Source: Saccoglossus kowalevskii
Taxonomy: Eukaryota; Hemichordata; Enteropneusta; Harrimaniidae
Direction of reading: 5' to 3'
DNA length: 51,551 bases
NCBI RefSeq assembly: GCF_000003605.2
Contig: NW_003141813.1
Span: forward strand, 173,313 to 224,863
This document shows positions 23,801 to 38,800 of this stretch, piece after piece; the stretch's first letter is position 1, and each line of letters opens with the position of its first letter. The notes beneath the pieces were generated by a model. The model made no database searches, had not been told where the DNA came from, and saw only the letters and a program-made list of their open reading frames with translations. Both the position numbers and the translations under genes were made by a program.

Positions 23801-26800
23801 ACTGCAATGCTTATAAATACGTCTGTCGCCATTTTAGAAACAGGACTGTCAATAAATAAGCTGTCCTCTGATTGGTCAGATGGTAAAATGTTAGGGTCAC
23901 ATAACCAATCAGGTACAATGTAAAGTAGGTTCACATTGAGTCTAACAAGGATGCGGCCCGTATCCTGAGGTACTGCTATTGGCGCTAGATACTGCGACAC
24001 GTTGTAGTCGAAAACTATCTAAAAGATATTTTTTGTGTTAGAGGAATTCTGCTTGCCGTAAATTTGTTCGAGGACAGCCTTAACCAGCACATGAAACAAT
24101 GCCAAGCTACATACGATAAATAATCCACCTATCTTTAAAGTCGAAACCTAAAATCAACAATTTTGTTTTGAAATTAATTGAAAAAAAAAACATTTTAATA
24201 TAATATTCAGTTTGTCGATTTCTTAATGCTTTCTGAGAAGGATGATGATACTGAATTTAATGAAAGAATGACGTCATTCGATGTTTCCCTCGTGACGCAA
24301 AATCCACTCATATCGGTCGCCATGTGTATTGAACTGAAACTAACGTCACGACACGAAACAAGAAACCACTCTATAAGTCACTCGAATACTGGCGCGTCTA
24401 AGTGTAATAAGCTAGACAAACGCACCCTTTCCCGCGGACAAACTTCGAAAGTAGGCTTCAAGTAACCGATTGAGTCAGAATCAATAATGAGGTTTCTATA
24501 GCGAATTGTAATTGATACAATCGATGTCAATTGCAAGCTTTTTAGAAATTCCAAACCAAAAAACACACCTTTACGTTGTAGCGCGTGGTTTCACGCTTGT
24601 GTGTCGCAGAGACGTGTAAATCACGAGCCTTACCAACGTCGCTCTATAATGATCATATTTGGATTAAAGCGGCGAGGGGTGCACGGGAATTGAGTCCCAA
24701 GCGACGATAACAACGCACGCTAAATCGCAAAGGCTAATGGTTGGACGCTTGCTTATAAACATCGACAACTTGAAGCTATAGCCGGTTGCAGCATGCACAG
24801 GTGACGACTACGCCGCTTTAACGTATTATTTTTTTAATAATTTCAGCTAACAATGTCACGATAAAACATATTCGTCTCGCGAGATTCTGATTCGGAAAAT
24901 ATCAGCCATATTGTAATCGTTTGTTTCGTTACACGTTTTTGTTGCATGTTACAAGGAAGTTGTTACATGTTACTATGGTTTTGTTGCACGTTTTTGTAAC
25001 ACTTACTAGGTCGCCATGTTACTAGTTTTTCAATACATGTTTTCTATTACGTGTAACTATGTTTTCGTTACATTTAAATATGTTAATTGTCGTCACAGGT
25101 CAAACGCCATCCTCTTTTTACTTTCATTATTTTATGGTCTTCCATAAAAAAACCTGGAAATGAAAATAAGATTGCGTCTCTGAACAATCTTCCAAAAAAG
25201 AAGTCTCCGAAATGTCACAAACATTGATCAAAATATACATGTTCGCACTGGTAGGTGGTACCGGTACACAATATTGAAACAATGGACTGGAATTTATCAA
25301 CAATATACTTATTATTTATAAAATACATTTTGGAAATTCGTCACATTGAATTAAAACAAGGCATAACATAATGAGACTGAGCCCTACACCCTCCCCGTGG
25401 CTTTCGTTGCGTATGGAAGTTATTTTCACGAGTGATGCGGTGTATCCCGCGGCCGTACTTTCACGAGTGAAGCAGGATACATCGCATCACCAGTAGATGC
25501 ACCAGCGTCAAGGAGACGTTGAACGCAGGTTTTACGTGCGCCGCGGTTACTCAGTTTTCCAGTTATGTCCGCTGCTTTCGTCATTGACTTCATGATCGTA
25601 GTCAGCTTATTTATGCCCATAAGTTAATTTCAGAACTATATTCTCTTAGCGATGGTACATGGGACGATTTGAACCGGATAAAAAAAGCAGACGAAAATGC
25701 GTTTACAAAATAAAAATAGTTCGGTTGCCATATCGACCCAGAAAATACCAAAAACATTATTGCATGGGTGATATGCAAATTAGTTTTAGTCAAAATAAGT
25801 GACTGCCTAAAAGTACCATCAAATTTCATTTCACTCGGCAAATATATTCATGTATCCCAAAAGAAAATCATCGTACTTCTATAAATATTGTTTATTTCTG
25901 CACAGTCCTAGTAGAGTGACTGTGATTTCTGCTATATTTCGAAAAACGGTACTTCTGAAAGGACTACTGTGTTTGCTCCCAGATCTCATTTGCATATGGG
26001 TTTTGATTTAAGGGAAGAACCAAATAAACTGCAGTACATATGTAATAATATGAGGTTATTACGAGAATACCTTAAAGTATGCACGAAGACAGTACAGCTG
26101 GAGTATCTGGATGCGCGGCGTACTGTCTGAGTGCATACTTTGAGCTATTCTCGTAATAACCTTATTATATTACATCTTTTCTTTCCAAGGATACCCCATG
26201 GGAATGCCGAAATCCGAAATGTTTAGAACAGAATCAGCGAACTTCTTTGTGTGGAGTTCAGTCAAACTCTGGTGGCAGTCTTGTTTGTTTTTATTATTAG
26301 AGGACGCTTACGCGCGTAATCATTAAATATTTGGTATTTGCATTTCCTAATATGGTAGTATGAAAATACCCCGTAAAATACCGCAAAATTACGGCACGCT
26401 GTAACTTATGGCGTTACGGCGACAGATGTAAAATAATATATAATATATTGTGTTATTGGGTCAACGATGTTTTGAAATGAACTACGACTTTTATAAATGT
26501 AGGTGTTTTTTTTTCTTTCTGAAAGTAGCTATGTAGGAATCATCGGCAATTGTTAGGAGGGATGATTTCTCCGGGCATTAATTCTCAGTAGTATTTATAA
26601 ATACGTGGGCAACGTAAAAGGTCACTAATTCGCAATGAATGGGCACTTTGATTCGCGTCATGCCTGCTAACGGATACCGTCTTTGCTGTCAAGCAACACA
26701 AATATATATATTTGTTAGCCTCCGGTGGCAGTAATTTAGATGAATTTCTATGACATTCACCACTTGTGAATAAACTACTTCCGGTTGTATATTCACCTAA

Positions 26801-29800
26801 ATGACATTTCCCCAATGCGTTAGAACTTAAAAATGGAGATATATTTGAGACTTCCGGCGAGGAGATATTTTGAGAAAAATTACACAAAATTATGAATAAC
26901 GGTGAATGTGTATTATCAATAAGGCAAATTGCGCTGCTATGGAAACCTTTACTTACCCAGGTAAATCCCAGGCAACCAATGGCGTCCGCTAGCATGTCGC
27001 CTAGCAACGACGGACAGGAATTCAGAGCAGGAAAATAGGCGTGCATATGAGGGCTTTGCCAGTGAGTTATCTGTCAGGAAAAAGAACATGGCTTTGTTAA
27101 AAGCAAACTCGTAAATAAAATGGCAAAATCAAACTAAACGATCATCCGGAAATTATGATACGTTCCTTTTAATCACGTGGTCATCTAAGGACAAATTCAC
27201 TGAAGATTGAGCGAGATATCTTGAAGCAATGGGAAGAGTTAATTCAATATATACACTCTCGTGATGTCGAGGCAGGTGACGAGTGTAATCCGATATATAA
27301 ACTCGTATGTTGCCGAGGCGCATTACAAGAATACCAGTAACTCAACGGGCGTCCACATAAATTAATTAATTTACCTCACGTTTCATTACGATGGTGATGA
27401 ATTTCGAATAATTAATTTAGTCCGGTGCTTTAGAGCAGTGTGAACTGACAAAGGTGGCAAATTGGCACTTATAGTGAGTTAATTAACCTTTTCACCACCA
27501 GTTCCCTCTTTTTATTACAAATTCACAAAATAGTTCCGTTTATAGTCTGCCCTTTCCTACAGAAGATTGGGACATTTTTTTTAGTAAAAACTGAAAATTG
27601 ACTCAAATTTTGTCTGATGGCTCCAAAATTACAGTTCATTTCCAGAAATATTAAAGAATATAAAAACAAGTGCAGCGACATTTGGCTGAGAATGTCTAAG
27701 GGTGGAAAGGTTAAGACTGTATGCTCAGTTCATATCCAGAAAACCGAAAAGCGCCTGATCCAGTCAATAATAACGAAATATAATCTCCAATATCTGTCTC
27801 ATTCAAAGACACAGTCAAGTATATATCTTATTCAGGCTGTTACTCGCATCAGCGGCCATAATCAGTATCAGCGGCCATAATCAAATTCCGGAAAAATAAT
27901 ATAGACAGACATACCCCTGGCATTATCACTCTTTCAATGTCTTTGAATATATCTTCCCAGTTTTCCCCGTCTATAGGTGCTTCCTGGGGAATCAGATCTT
28001 GCATATATCCAGGCTGGACGTCAGGGAAGACGTTACGTAACCTGATGGTTTGAAGATAGTCTGCTATATAGTCCACCATTTCTTTACCTGAAGCAAACCA
28101 AATGATTTTGATTTAATGTATTTGTGTTGTATCGGCCTGGGCTGAGGCTGAGGCGAATGGTATACGCCATGTGAAATAGATAACAGGTCAGTCACCGAGG
28201 TCATTATTTACAACGGTATGCCCAGTACATTATTTTAGTAAACTTTATGTAACCGCATGAGGTGAAAATATTGAATCAATGTCATGTGATTAACCTGAAG
28301 TTTCTAATTTTAAGACCGACTTGAGAGCTATGTCTTGAAAACAGCATTGACTATTTACATGTGTATATGCAAATTACCATCCCTGTAATTGATTGGTTAT
28401 ACGTAATCATAGCGAAGAAATCTACAGTTAAAAATATTAAAACGGTTTCGAATTTCTAGTGAAAACAAAAAATGCGTTGTACACGTCGCATCTGACCCAT
28501 ACAAAACATGACGCACTGTAAGAACCAACCAATGCAAACGAATGGATTCAATTGTCCATGATATCTAACTGTAAGACCGTCGCTGATTGGTTCCTGAGTT
28601 ATATGACGATTTCGGTTTCAACAACAGCCGAGAATGTGTTCTATGTTCTTCGTGTAATTAGGTGTTCGCATGCAAGGGATTTTTCCACACAAAAACGACG
28701 AATTCGATCTAATTTTGTTAGCGGTTGACTTAATATTACGCACAACGGGTCGTTTGCCTGTGAAAGATTGGTATTTTTTTTCCGATTTGTGGGAATGTAA
28801 AAAACGTGTTTCACAACTTGTCCGTTTATTTAGTTCCATGTCGTATTCAAGATGGCGGCCCCATTTAGTAAATACTAGTCTCACCTTTATTTTATTATCA
28901 CTTGTGCGCCAACTGTATGTGATTTGAATGGCCTTTGTGTCACCCACTTACGTCTTAGTATCGTGCTGTCAATAGAGGGCGAACTATAAGGAAGGTGTAC
29001 TAGTATTTTCGAGATTCATTTCATACAAAACCTGTCACGTGCAAAGAAATTGTTACAACCAAATCGTTACCAGTGTGTAACCACTAAAGGTTTGTAAAAC
29101 ACGAATCACCGATTCACCTGTTTATACAAATTATTTTTTGAATTGATTTCTTTATATTTACCCGTGAAATATATTTAATTATAAATGCAATCAGACGAGC
29201 TTTGAGTAGTCGTCCAATCTATAATAAAACACACATCGACGGGCCTGAATTACCACTAAACAATGGCATATCGTATCTTTCCGTGTACACTCAAGCTCAT
29301 AAGAAGTAACTATTTCCGTCGGGCACTTTCAGTCCTTATATCCGAACTGCACGTGTTTTTTTCGAGTGAAAGCATGCCTACACAATTACTTCCGTTTGCC
29401 GCCTCATTGACGTAGTTCCGGTCGTGTATGGAATACAAGATGGCGGCGGATACTAACGCAGGTTCGTCGAGGTTCAGTGAGGAATATCTAGACAATGAAT
29501 GAATATGACTTTTGAAAGAGTGTTATTAAATATTGATGCTCAATCAACGCATTTCCTCAATTTAACAAATTCGACAGATGTTCTACTTTTGTAAATTGTG
29601 ACCGCATGCAACTGTCGTCTGCTCATTATCTGTTTGACGTGTTCCACACCTGTCCTTAAATCGAGGGCAGTGTGGTATGTTACACGTGTTTCTAAGCAGT
29701 CGTCAGAAACTTGTATTTGTTATAGACCATCTGCGGGATTCGGTGTTTTTGTTCGTAGTTAAATCTGTATATTCATTAAATCTCGCGTGTTCGTTATCTC

Positions 29801-32800
29801 ACATTATCGCGTACGCATGACGTACTATATGTGATACTACCGTCGGAAACTGTGATGTGTGACCCACACAAAATTAAAACGATAATTTAAAATAAATACA
29901 ACATTTTACTTAATGTAGTGAAGATAAAAATCGTTGAAATTGTGTTTAGGCAAAGGTGTGAATGGTACACAGGCGTACACGTGACAATATGACTGTGTGC
30001 TTCGGGTTGGCCGAGGTGAGATTTTACAAACAAATATTTTGATTTGCATAATAGATAATATGCATAATTGGTGTCAGACGTTTTGACATTCCGCAAATGG
30101 ATAACACCAAACGTCTAAGCGAGGGGCGCGTGGGAGATAAAAATCGTTGAAATTGTGCTTAGGCAAAGGTGTGAATGGTACACAGGCGTACACGTGACAA
30201 TATGACTGTGTGCTTCGGGTTGGCCGAGGTGAGATTTTACAAACAAATATTTTGATTTGCATAATAGATAATATGCATAATTGGTGTCAGACGTTTTGAC
30301 ATTCCGCAAATGGATAACACCAAACGTCTAAGCGAGGGGCGCGTGGGAGCGCTTGTTAGATTATTTTGTAAGTTCTCGGAGACTAAATATTTAGTATTTG
30401 GGATTATAATAGATATACATTTCTGACTGTAGATTATGTCAATGTAAGGTTCTTTCTAAATAAAGATGACTAAATTCCCCAAGGCTTATCTTTAATGAAT
30501 GGAAAACGCTTTCTTTGACAGTTTCTTCTTAGCAACACTGGTGAATGTTCACCGCAGGTCCATTATCAAGTGTTGCTAGGCAACCGTTGAATACTAAGCT
30601 GAATCAGCGCGAGAGTTTCATCGCGGTGAGATCAGGAAACAACGATTCGACGCACATTTCATTTTTTAATATTTCCCTATGCTAGCTGCTTGGCCAAAGT
30701 CGCGTCTGCATCCGAGGGATTCCATTAAAATATCATGAATTGTTTATGCTGGTTTCAAGTAATTTTACAACGTGGTCTTCTATTTGTTTATTCAGTGAGT
30801 TCGGCGACAATTGCTTCGGGATTGGCGAATCAGTAAAGTCGTTTCTAACAACTGCAAGAATTGAAAGCTTTTTTTTTTTTCATTGTACGTTTTTCTGCAC
30901 CGCCGTGCATAAAACACCAAATTTGACAGCTTTACATGCTCCGACAAACCATTACATATATTGTAGAATACTTTATTTTCGCTTGGAATTTATTTTCGCT
31001 ATTTTCGCTGAAGGGATGAAAATAAAATCCGGTGAATATACATTTTTTCCTATATTTTACATTAATCTCATTAAAAATCAGTGAAAATAAATTCCAAGCA
31101 AAACGCCCCAAAAGCCTTTTCAGCGAAAATAAATTCCATCGAAAATAAAGTATTCCACAGTAAATACATTTACGTAGACAGCATGCAGGAATTCTATAAG
31201 GTCATCCATCCGGGTACTTTTTTGAAGGTAAACACATTCTCTATAAATGAAAGTTTCTAAATGTTTTAACATGAAAATGTACAATATTACAAAATATTGC
31301 TGTTACTTTGCAACAAGTCCCAGAAAATGCCCGGATATGTGAGCTCTTGGTGGGTTATGCAGTGACTTTAACAAACTAAGGTGGGCATTCATGATTTCTA
31401 GCCCCTAGTTCGATACTCATGGATATCGTGCTCTTACATCAATCAGAATTCAAAGTGAACGTTTCTAGCCACCTTATTCGATATAATTCATGAATATTGT
31501 GCGCTTATCATCATTCATATTTAATTGTCGACATTTCTAGCCCCCTTATTCGATAATCATGGATATCGTGCGAAATCACAAACGTGGTAACTCGTTGTCG
31601 TCGCAAATGTCGCCTTAATTTGCGGTAAATAGGTTCTCTATTTTTTTTTTTAATTTATCTGCACGCTCACACAGTTATGGTGCGTTGAATGTGAAAATGG
31701 CGCCATCTAGTAAGCTGGTAACCAATCAGATATTTAACTTTAAGTCACGTGATCCGCAATATTAGGTTGACCCAGTATGTGACGTAAGTTCATTATGGTT
31801 AACATTAGAACTTAAACAACATGTGTAGTATACAACCGATTTGAAAAGATATATGTCTTGCTTGAGATAGAAATAAAAGCTACGCACCATACACATGACA
31901 CGAGAGGGCGCCTTTTCCTTGAGAATACTATTATGTTTCAAGTTGGAATTTCAGGTTTGAAGCCCCGTATCACGTTTGGCTGATCACGTGACACACCCTC
32001 CATTCTGGGCATGCTTAAAATGTTGCCAACTATTTATAGACCACGTGACGTCAAAATTGTTTTAAATATATAAATAAATGACATTATATTTTGCGCAGTA
32101 TTTTGTTGTAAATTGATTGACGTTTTCGCTGTGATTGAAACATAACATCACGTGGTACGTGACGTAGATGACAAGTGACACAGTGTAATCAAATTAGCTG
32201 AATGGTGTTCTTGACTGTATGCGATGTGTCTTCGATATATGTGTTCTAGTTAAGCTCACACCTTTAACGTTTTTAATGCCATATATTTCATCGCCAAAAT
32301 TTGGGTGGAGAGTTTTCCACAATTGTTTATATATTTACTATTTATTGGCCATAGATTTGATCAAATATTCACACAAAAAAACATAATTAAGATAATTAAG
32401 TAAGTTAATTCTGTGAATGAGGATATGCAAATTACCTAATTAATATACACATATGGTACATAGAATAATTTTGAGTTTTCGAGTTCACATTTTTTCTGTA
32501 TTCACTACCATCGTCATAAATCTGATCAAATATTAAAAAAAAAAAACATGAAAGAAGTAAATTCTTGAAAGATGACGTTCGCGCTCGATTATGATATGCA
32601 AATTACCTAATCAATGTGCACTTATGGTACATAGAATAATTTTGTGAAAGGGACTCGAATAGTTAACGTAAAATCGAATCTCGACAATCCAAGCGTTTTA
32701 TGCAAAATGATACTATTGGTAGAACCAATCATCGTGGCTGCATCAGTCAAGGTGGTTCTCACATTTTCAGCCTACTCATTCGATTCGATTTTGTATTTGC

Positions 32801-35800
32801 CGATTAATTTGTATCACTCTGAATATGGATTCAAGTATTCATAACCAGAACCCACGCGCGCAGTGGAGACCATCGTCGACATTTTACGTGCACGCGAAAG
32901 ACAGAAATAGGCATTGTTCACGTGACCAAAATGGCGTCCCACGGCGACTCCTGTGCTTGCAAGTAGCTTTTGTTGATATCATAAGGCACTAATTATGATT
33001 ACATTTACTCGTTCTATTGACAGTTCAACTCCACTTATTATATATATATATATTTGGTATTTGCAGAGTGGATTTTCATTTCCTACCATCGGAAAGTGGA
33101 AGATCTGTGTATGTAACAGCCACGCATGTCTAATCATGTATGATTACATCAGCAAATGCGCATGCGCAGAAAGAGCCGGACGTTGCCGCACAATATACAC
33201 CCATGACGATTAACCAAACAATTACATACATGTATTTACATGTATATACAGTGAATTTCATAAAAGCGTGAATGTTTTTCATGGAAATCAGTGCAAATAT
33301 TGTTAAAACAATCAGCCTTTCATTGGCTACAGAAACCATCTGCTCCATACCCATAAGTCTTTGCGGGACACGCATCCCTTAACGCGTTGTGAATAATACT
33401 TCACTTCCGAGCATGTCACTGCACATATACCTGCAATGTATTATGTGATAGACCTTTCTGTTTTACGTAATGAAAATCCGTCACTGACAACTCCATAAAT
33501 TTAATGTCAATTTTTGTAGATCTTTCATAATATTAGAATTCATATAAATAATAATACGACTTTTTCATTCCAAACCACCGTGCAGAATTTCGAGCTATGA
33601 AGAAATAATTTCGCTATAGAAGACCGGTTAAAATTTTGATCATTTTTCTATAACATTTCGGATTAATATTTCTGTGTCAAATGTCCAATTTTCTTTTCTT
33701 TTTTGACATCCCAAACGCATTAACTCGAAATAATAAAAGTACGTAGAAGATGGCATATAATCTTCAATTCAACTCGAATATCGAATGTTATTATTGTCAG
33801 AGATTGTCTGTGTGTAGCAGGTGTGTGCGACTCCCTAAAGATTTCCATCAAAGTGATCTTTCATTCAGTAGATCTTTGTGTACGGCACACGACGTGCCAT
33901 CTTTGAGGGGTTTTCCGAACTTATACGAACTTATACGAGTTAGTAGGTGACTACAAAAATAACTAGCACCATTACTACTGACTGTGTTTCATCCTGTCAG
34001 GTTGTTCAAGCTCGGAAATAATAGTTCACTGTCTGTCAGAGGGCCTTGATTGCGCACAGTGGGTGACCTGAGCTTGCTCCACCACGCTTTGTGGTGCTTC
34101 TCCCTCCAACCTGCATCTCGTTTACACTATGGAATGGCCTTGGTGCACTTTGTCGAGCGCCATTTACATCAAGGTCCTTCAATATATATACAATTTATGC
34201 TAAGAGAAAGTGGTCTTCGCGCAGCGCGTTCTCGAATTTCACACATGTATTTTACACGTGTTGTGTACGTCGCTATGAGTCCCATGTCGAACAGGACGCG
34301 GCGTGACGACCACCGCCCTTATAGGCAATAACTGTAGTATGTTTTCACCATATTGTATGCGGTTTGTGGGTAAACCGCGGTAAGCACGTATTCCCGATAG
34401 TTACTCCGGTGTTATGGAGTCACTTATTGTCAACATTACGAATGTTGTCGATGAATATTATGCTGTATTGTATCGTGTTACATTACTATATCGTCTGCAG
34501 TTGCATAGCGACTCTGCAAGGTTTTTCCCATGAATACCGAGATCTGGCGATCACGTGGTCATGTTCGTGGCTTGCAGTCTTCGGCCAATGATCGACGCGT
34601 TTCTTCGTCACAGCATGGAGGTAATAAGAATTACCTCCATGATCACAGTGTACTCTTTATTCAAATCTGAAGACTTGTAATCACCCGACGGTAAAGACGG
34701 AGAAATAAAGCTGCACTCTATGTGAGGAAACTTGTTTGTTTGTTTTGGGAGGAGGGGGGGGGTCATGCAGTATTTCTACGGTGTAAGTTTAATACCCTAT
34801 ATCCGGCAAACCACAGGGAGTTAAAATAACTCGAGTAAAATTATTTTTAAAAAGGTGTCTTTTTTTTTCCTTTTTAGGCCACACCGACTTAATTTTATGG
34901 GTGACATCCGCGCGCGCATTAGTTTTCGCCTGTTCTCAACACACACAAAAAAAAATCTCCAACGACGAGTCTTCACAGATCGGTTTTCTGCCCGGAACTT
35001 GCCGACTCATATTGCCGCAAAGCGCTGGCTTGTCGTAAAACTCGTTTTGGACTACCTCAAAACGTGCAAATGTTGTTGTAAATGATCTTCTGCACATGCG
35101 TATTGCGTTGCCGGGAATTCCAACATGGCGACCACGCCACCAAAACACGTGAGCATAATAGTTCAGAGAAAAAAATGGACGGATTGTTGTAGACTAGTAC
35201 GCAATTGACGTCGGCCAGGGAGATGTGACGTTTACACAGCTATACGAGAGATCGGTAGCGGCAAGCGAGTTTCGCCCAGACAACTTTAAGGACATATTGT
35301 CCAGAGTGGCTGTCCCGCGTTTCTTATTATTTTTCTTTTTTGCATTTTCTGATTCGGATAAGTGAGTAATATTTTGATCATATGACGAATTTTCATCAAG
35401 ATACATGTACATAATTTTTCTGCATCCAAATTTGTGTTGACTCTCTGTTGGTGTTTTTTTCTCAATATTGAGCCTCTTATAATTTGTTACATAGTTGAAG
35501 TAGTTCTAGAGCATTTTTGTCTACACTTAGACTATCTGAAATGTCACTTTAAAAGCTGTAGTTTGAATGTCAAAGAAATTAATTTCCAGTTGCTGACCCA
35601 TTCTTATCACGGAGATTTAAGGCTCGTTATCAACATTTAATTTGGTGTTTTCCTATACAGCTCTTGACTTTCACATTTCAATTGATTACACATCGTGAAT
35701 GGCCCCTTATTAATATTAAAATCGTTATTACAAGATATTCCAACTTCCTGCTTTCTAACCGTAAACAATGGTCACGGTATTTACATACAATATTGGTAGG

Positions 35801-38800
35801 ATCGTGTTTTAAGAGATGAGAACCACCCAAACTGGCCTACTTGTGCAGTTCCAAACCGGGTCCCAAAGCGTAAAGGGCGGCAGTCGTCGCGCCGCGTCCT
35901 GTTCGATATTGGACTCATAGCGACGTATACAACGCGTGTAAAATACAATGTTTGTTTACATGGAATTCGAACACGCGCTGCGCGACGACCACCGCGCAGT
36001 AATGTTATGAGTCGTTTTCCGGTATCGTTTTAAAGGACGACGTCAAAAGATCGATGTCGGATAAAAAAAACTTATTTGCTTTAGTTTGGGGGTGGGGGGT
36101 TTGGACCTCAAAAAGTTTCCAACCTACAAAAACGATTTTATTTTTTAATGAAGTCAAAAAAAATCTTAGAGTATTTGTAGTTCGTTTTTTTTTCTATCCA
36201 ATCATGGACAGAAATAACAGAAAATGAAAAAAACAAACATCCAAGACGAGAAAACGGTTTGGTCCGAGTGTAAATATGTGCGTCAAATGGGGTGCATTTG
36301 TAAAGTCTTTTTACACCCACCGACAACCTACTGCTATGCCATACTACTGTCCGGTTATCAATTTGTATTTAATGGTGAATGTAGTCTGACGCCATGACCA
36401 ATATTTATCAATTAAGTTTCAGTGGGGGTGGGGGGTGTTGAAAAAAAACTAAAGGAATTAAGTTTTTCATCCGACATCAATCTTTTGACGTCGTCCCTTA
36501 ATGTGACTTGTACGTCCAACCGTGTTACATCAGTAACTCCTGTATCCCTCCGCTTAATAGATCACCCAACCCAGTTCATTGACAGTGTCGCCCATGGGCG
36601 TATGGATTTTAATGATGTGAGTGAGGCGCCATTGAACTGGAGTACACCAAGAACGAAGGAGAATGACGTTTCAACAATGTACGATTACAAAAATTGAGTT
36701 TGATGAGGTGTTCTTTTACCACAGTCCTTGGCAAAATGAAGAGAGAGGCAGTTGCTATGGCATTAAATTCCATTCAATCAACAATCACTGGTTGCCAGGG
36801 TAATTATATTTCATTCATATTCTCGTTTGACATTTACCTCAGATTTCTACTTTTGTCACAGTGGTTCTTTGACAGTTTCCTACTAGTATGAACTATTGCG
36901 CAGCTATAATGCGCAGTACGTCATTAACGCGAGCCTTATAAGGAAAGTAGTGATCCTGCCATCTAAGGATATTCATGATGACGTGCCAATTCTTCGTGCA
37001 CGAATAATCAGTAAAAGTTGCAATAAATAAATCAACTTTTAAAATCAGAAAATTACTCCAANNNNNNNNNNNNNNNNNNNNNNNNNNNNNNNNNNNNNNN
37101 NNNNNNNNNNNNNNNNNNNNNNNNNNNNNNNNNNNNNNNNNNNNNNNNNNNNNNNNNNNNNNNNNNNNNNNNNNNNNNNNNNNNNNNNNNNNNNNNNNNN
37201 NNNNNNNNNNNNNNNNNNNNNNNNNNNNNNNNNNNNNNNNNNNNNNNNNNNNNNNNNNNNNNNNNNNNNNNNNNNNNNNNNNNNNNNNNNNNNNNNNNNN
37301 NNNNNNNNNNNNNNNNNNNNNNNNNNNNNNNNNNNNNNNNTCATAATAAAGCGGAGGGGTCGTCACCTGCGCATGCGCGGGAATTGAGTCCAAAGCAACG
37401 ACAACAACACACGCTAAAACACAAAAGTTTGTGGGTAGACGCTTGTTTGTAAACAATGACACGCTATGGCCGTTTGCCGCATGTGCAGGTGACGACTCCC
37501 TCGATTTGATCACATTTCCAAGTGCACGTCAGACGACAAACACGAAATAGTATTACCGTTATTAGTTCTTATTCCAGTGTACGTCTTTTCTCTCTTAATT
37601 CAATTCAGAGACACAAAGACTTGGGTGACGTCATTGACAGTGACATCGAAATCTTATAATTTTCCTTATTAATTGTTATTTTATTAATGCATATCTTTTT
37701 TTTAAATTAAGTGGTATTTCTTGGAAACAAAAGCTGGCCGTTTGTTATTAAATTATAGGTTAAATTGTTGTAATAACTATGTTTTGTCATGTTCAATGTC
37801 AGAACGCGCTTTAATGCTTGGTAATCAGACAACATGATGAGGTGAAAATTGAAATAAATTACACTTGGTCGTTCATCCACTGATATGAGCAATGGTTAGC
37901 CAAACATCGTGACCGAAAATATAACAAATATGTTTTTTTTTTTTCATATTTTGTTTAACAATGGTAGGGCATCTCCACGTGACTGTCAGTGAGATCTGGA
38001 ATAGTGCCGTGTAAAAGTCTGCCTCAAAAGTCAAATGATTTGATTTTGATATCAATGGGACATTTTTAATTCATAAAAATTGATCAAAACTGACAAGTTG
38101 AATATTGAATGACGTTGAATAGCGTACAGAATTTAAATCATGAAACAACATTGTTAGGACAACCGTGTACTTCGAAGGCAGTCCGAGGCTATTTTTTACT
38201 CTGGTCGTTGACTTCATTATCCCGTACTTGAAGAACAGCGATCATTATATACACATTGTCCGCTGTCGAAAATCAGGTGTTCAAATCTTCTTATTATTTA
38301 CCATAACGTATTTTTTGTGGTTTCTGAACAAAACTTACTCAAAATCATATAAATAGGTTTTATTGACACCGTGACGTCATTAATATTGCGCATTTCAATA
38401 GACGTTTGAGTTTCTCTGGCTTCGAAAGCTATTTAGGCCCGAAGTGTATCACGAGCCTGAAAAAATAACAAGAAAATCGTTATTTCTGATCACCGACTGG
38501 TCAGTCGTTGTTGCTTTCAAGTTATAATCGGGATGTTCCATTTTTGTTTAAGTTGGAAGGTCCCGAATTTTAATCGGAAAGTCTCGGGATTTAATCGGAA
38601 GGCCCCGAGCTCAAATCCCTGTCGCTTGACTCAAAAACTAAACATTGAGCAGTTTTGCCGAACGCGGTATGTAACAGACCTAGCTATTGGCTGACATGAC
38701 ATGCTTGTGATTTGGGGCACACCTATATTTTAATATATTCTGCCACAATGTCTCGCTAACAATTGCGCAAATCTCAATTTTCTAGTCATTAAGTTATCTT

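Noticed and set aside
30115-30309. A duplicated small protein (30115-30309 and 29887-30096)
   Set aside because: The two ORFs are the same frame in the 213-bp tandem duplication, with no coding signature.
36893-37513. 206-codon ORF on the minus strand
   Set aside because: It spans the second N gap and a MITE family A element.
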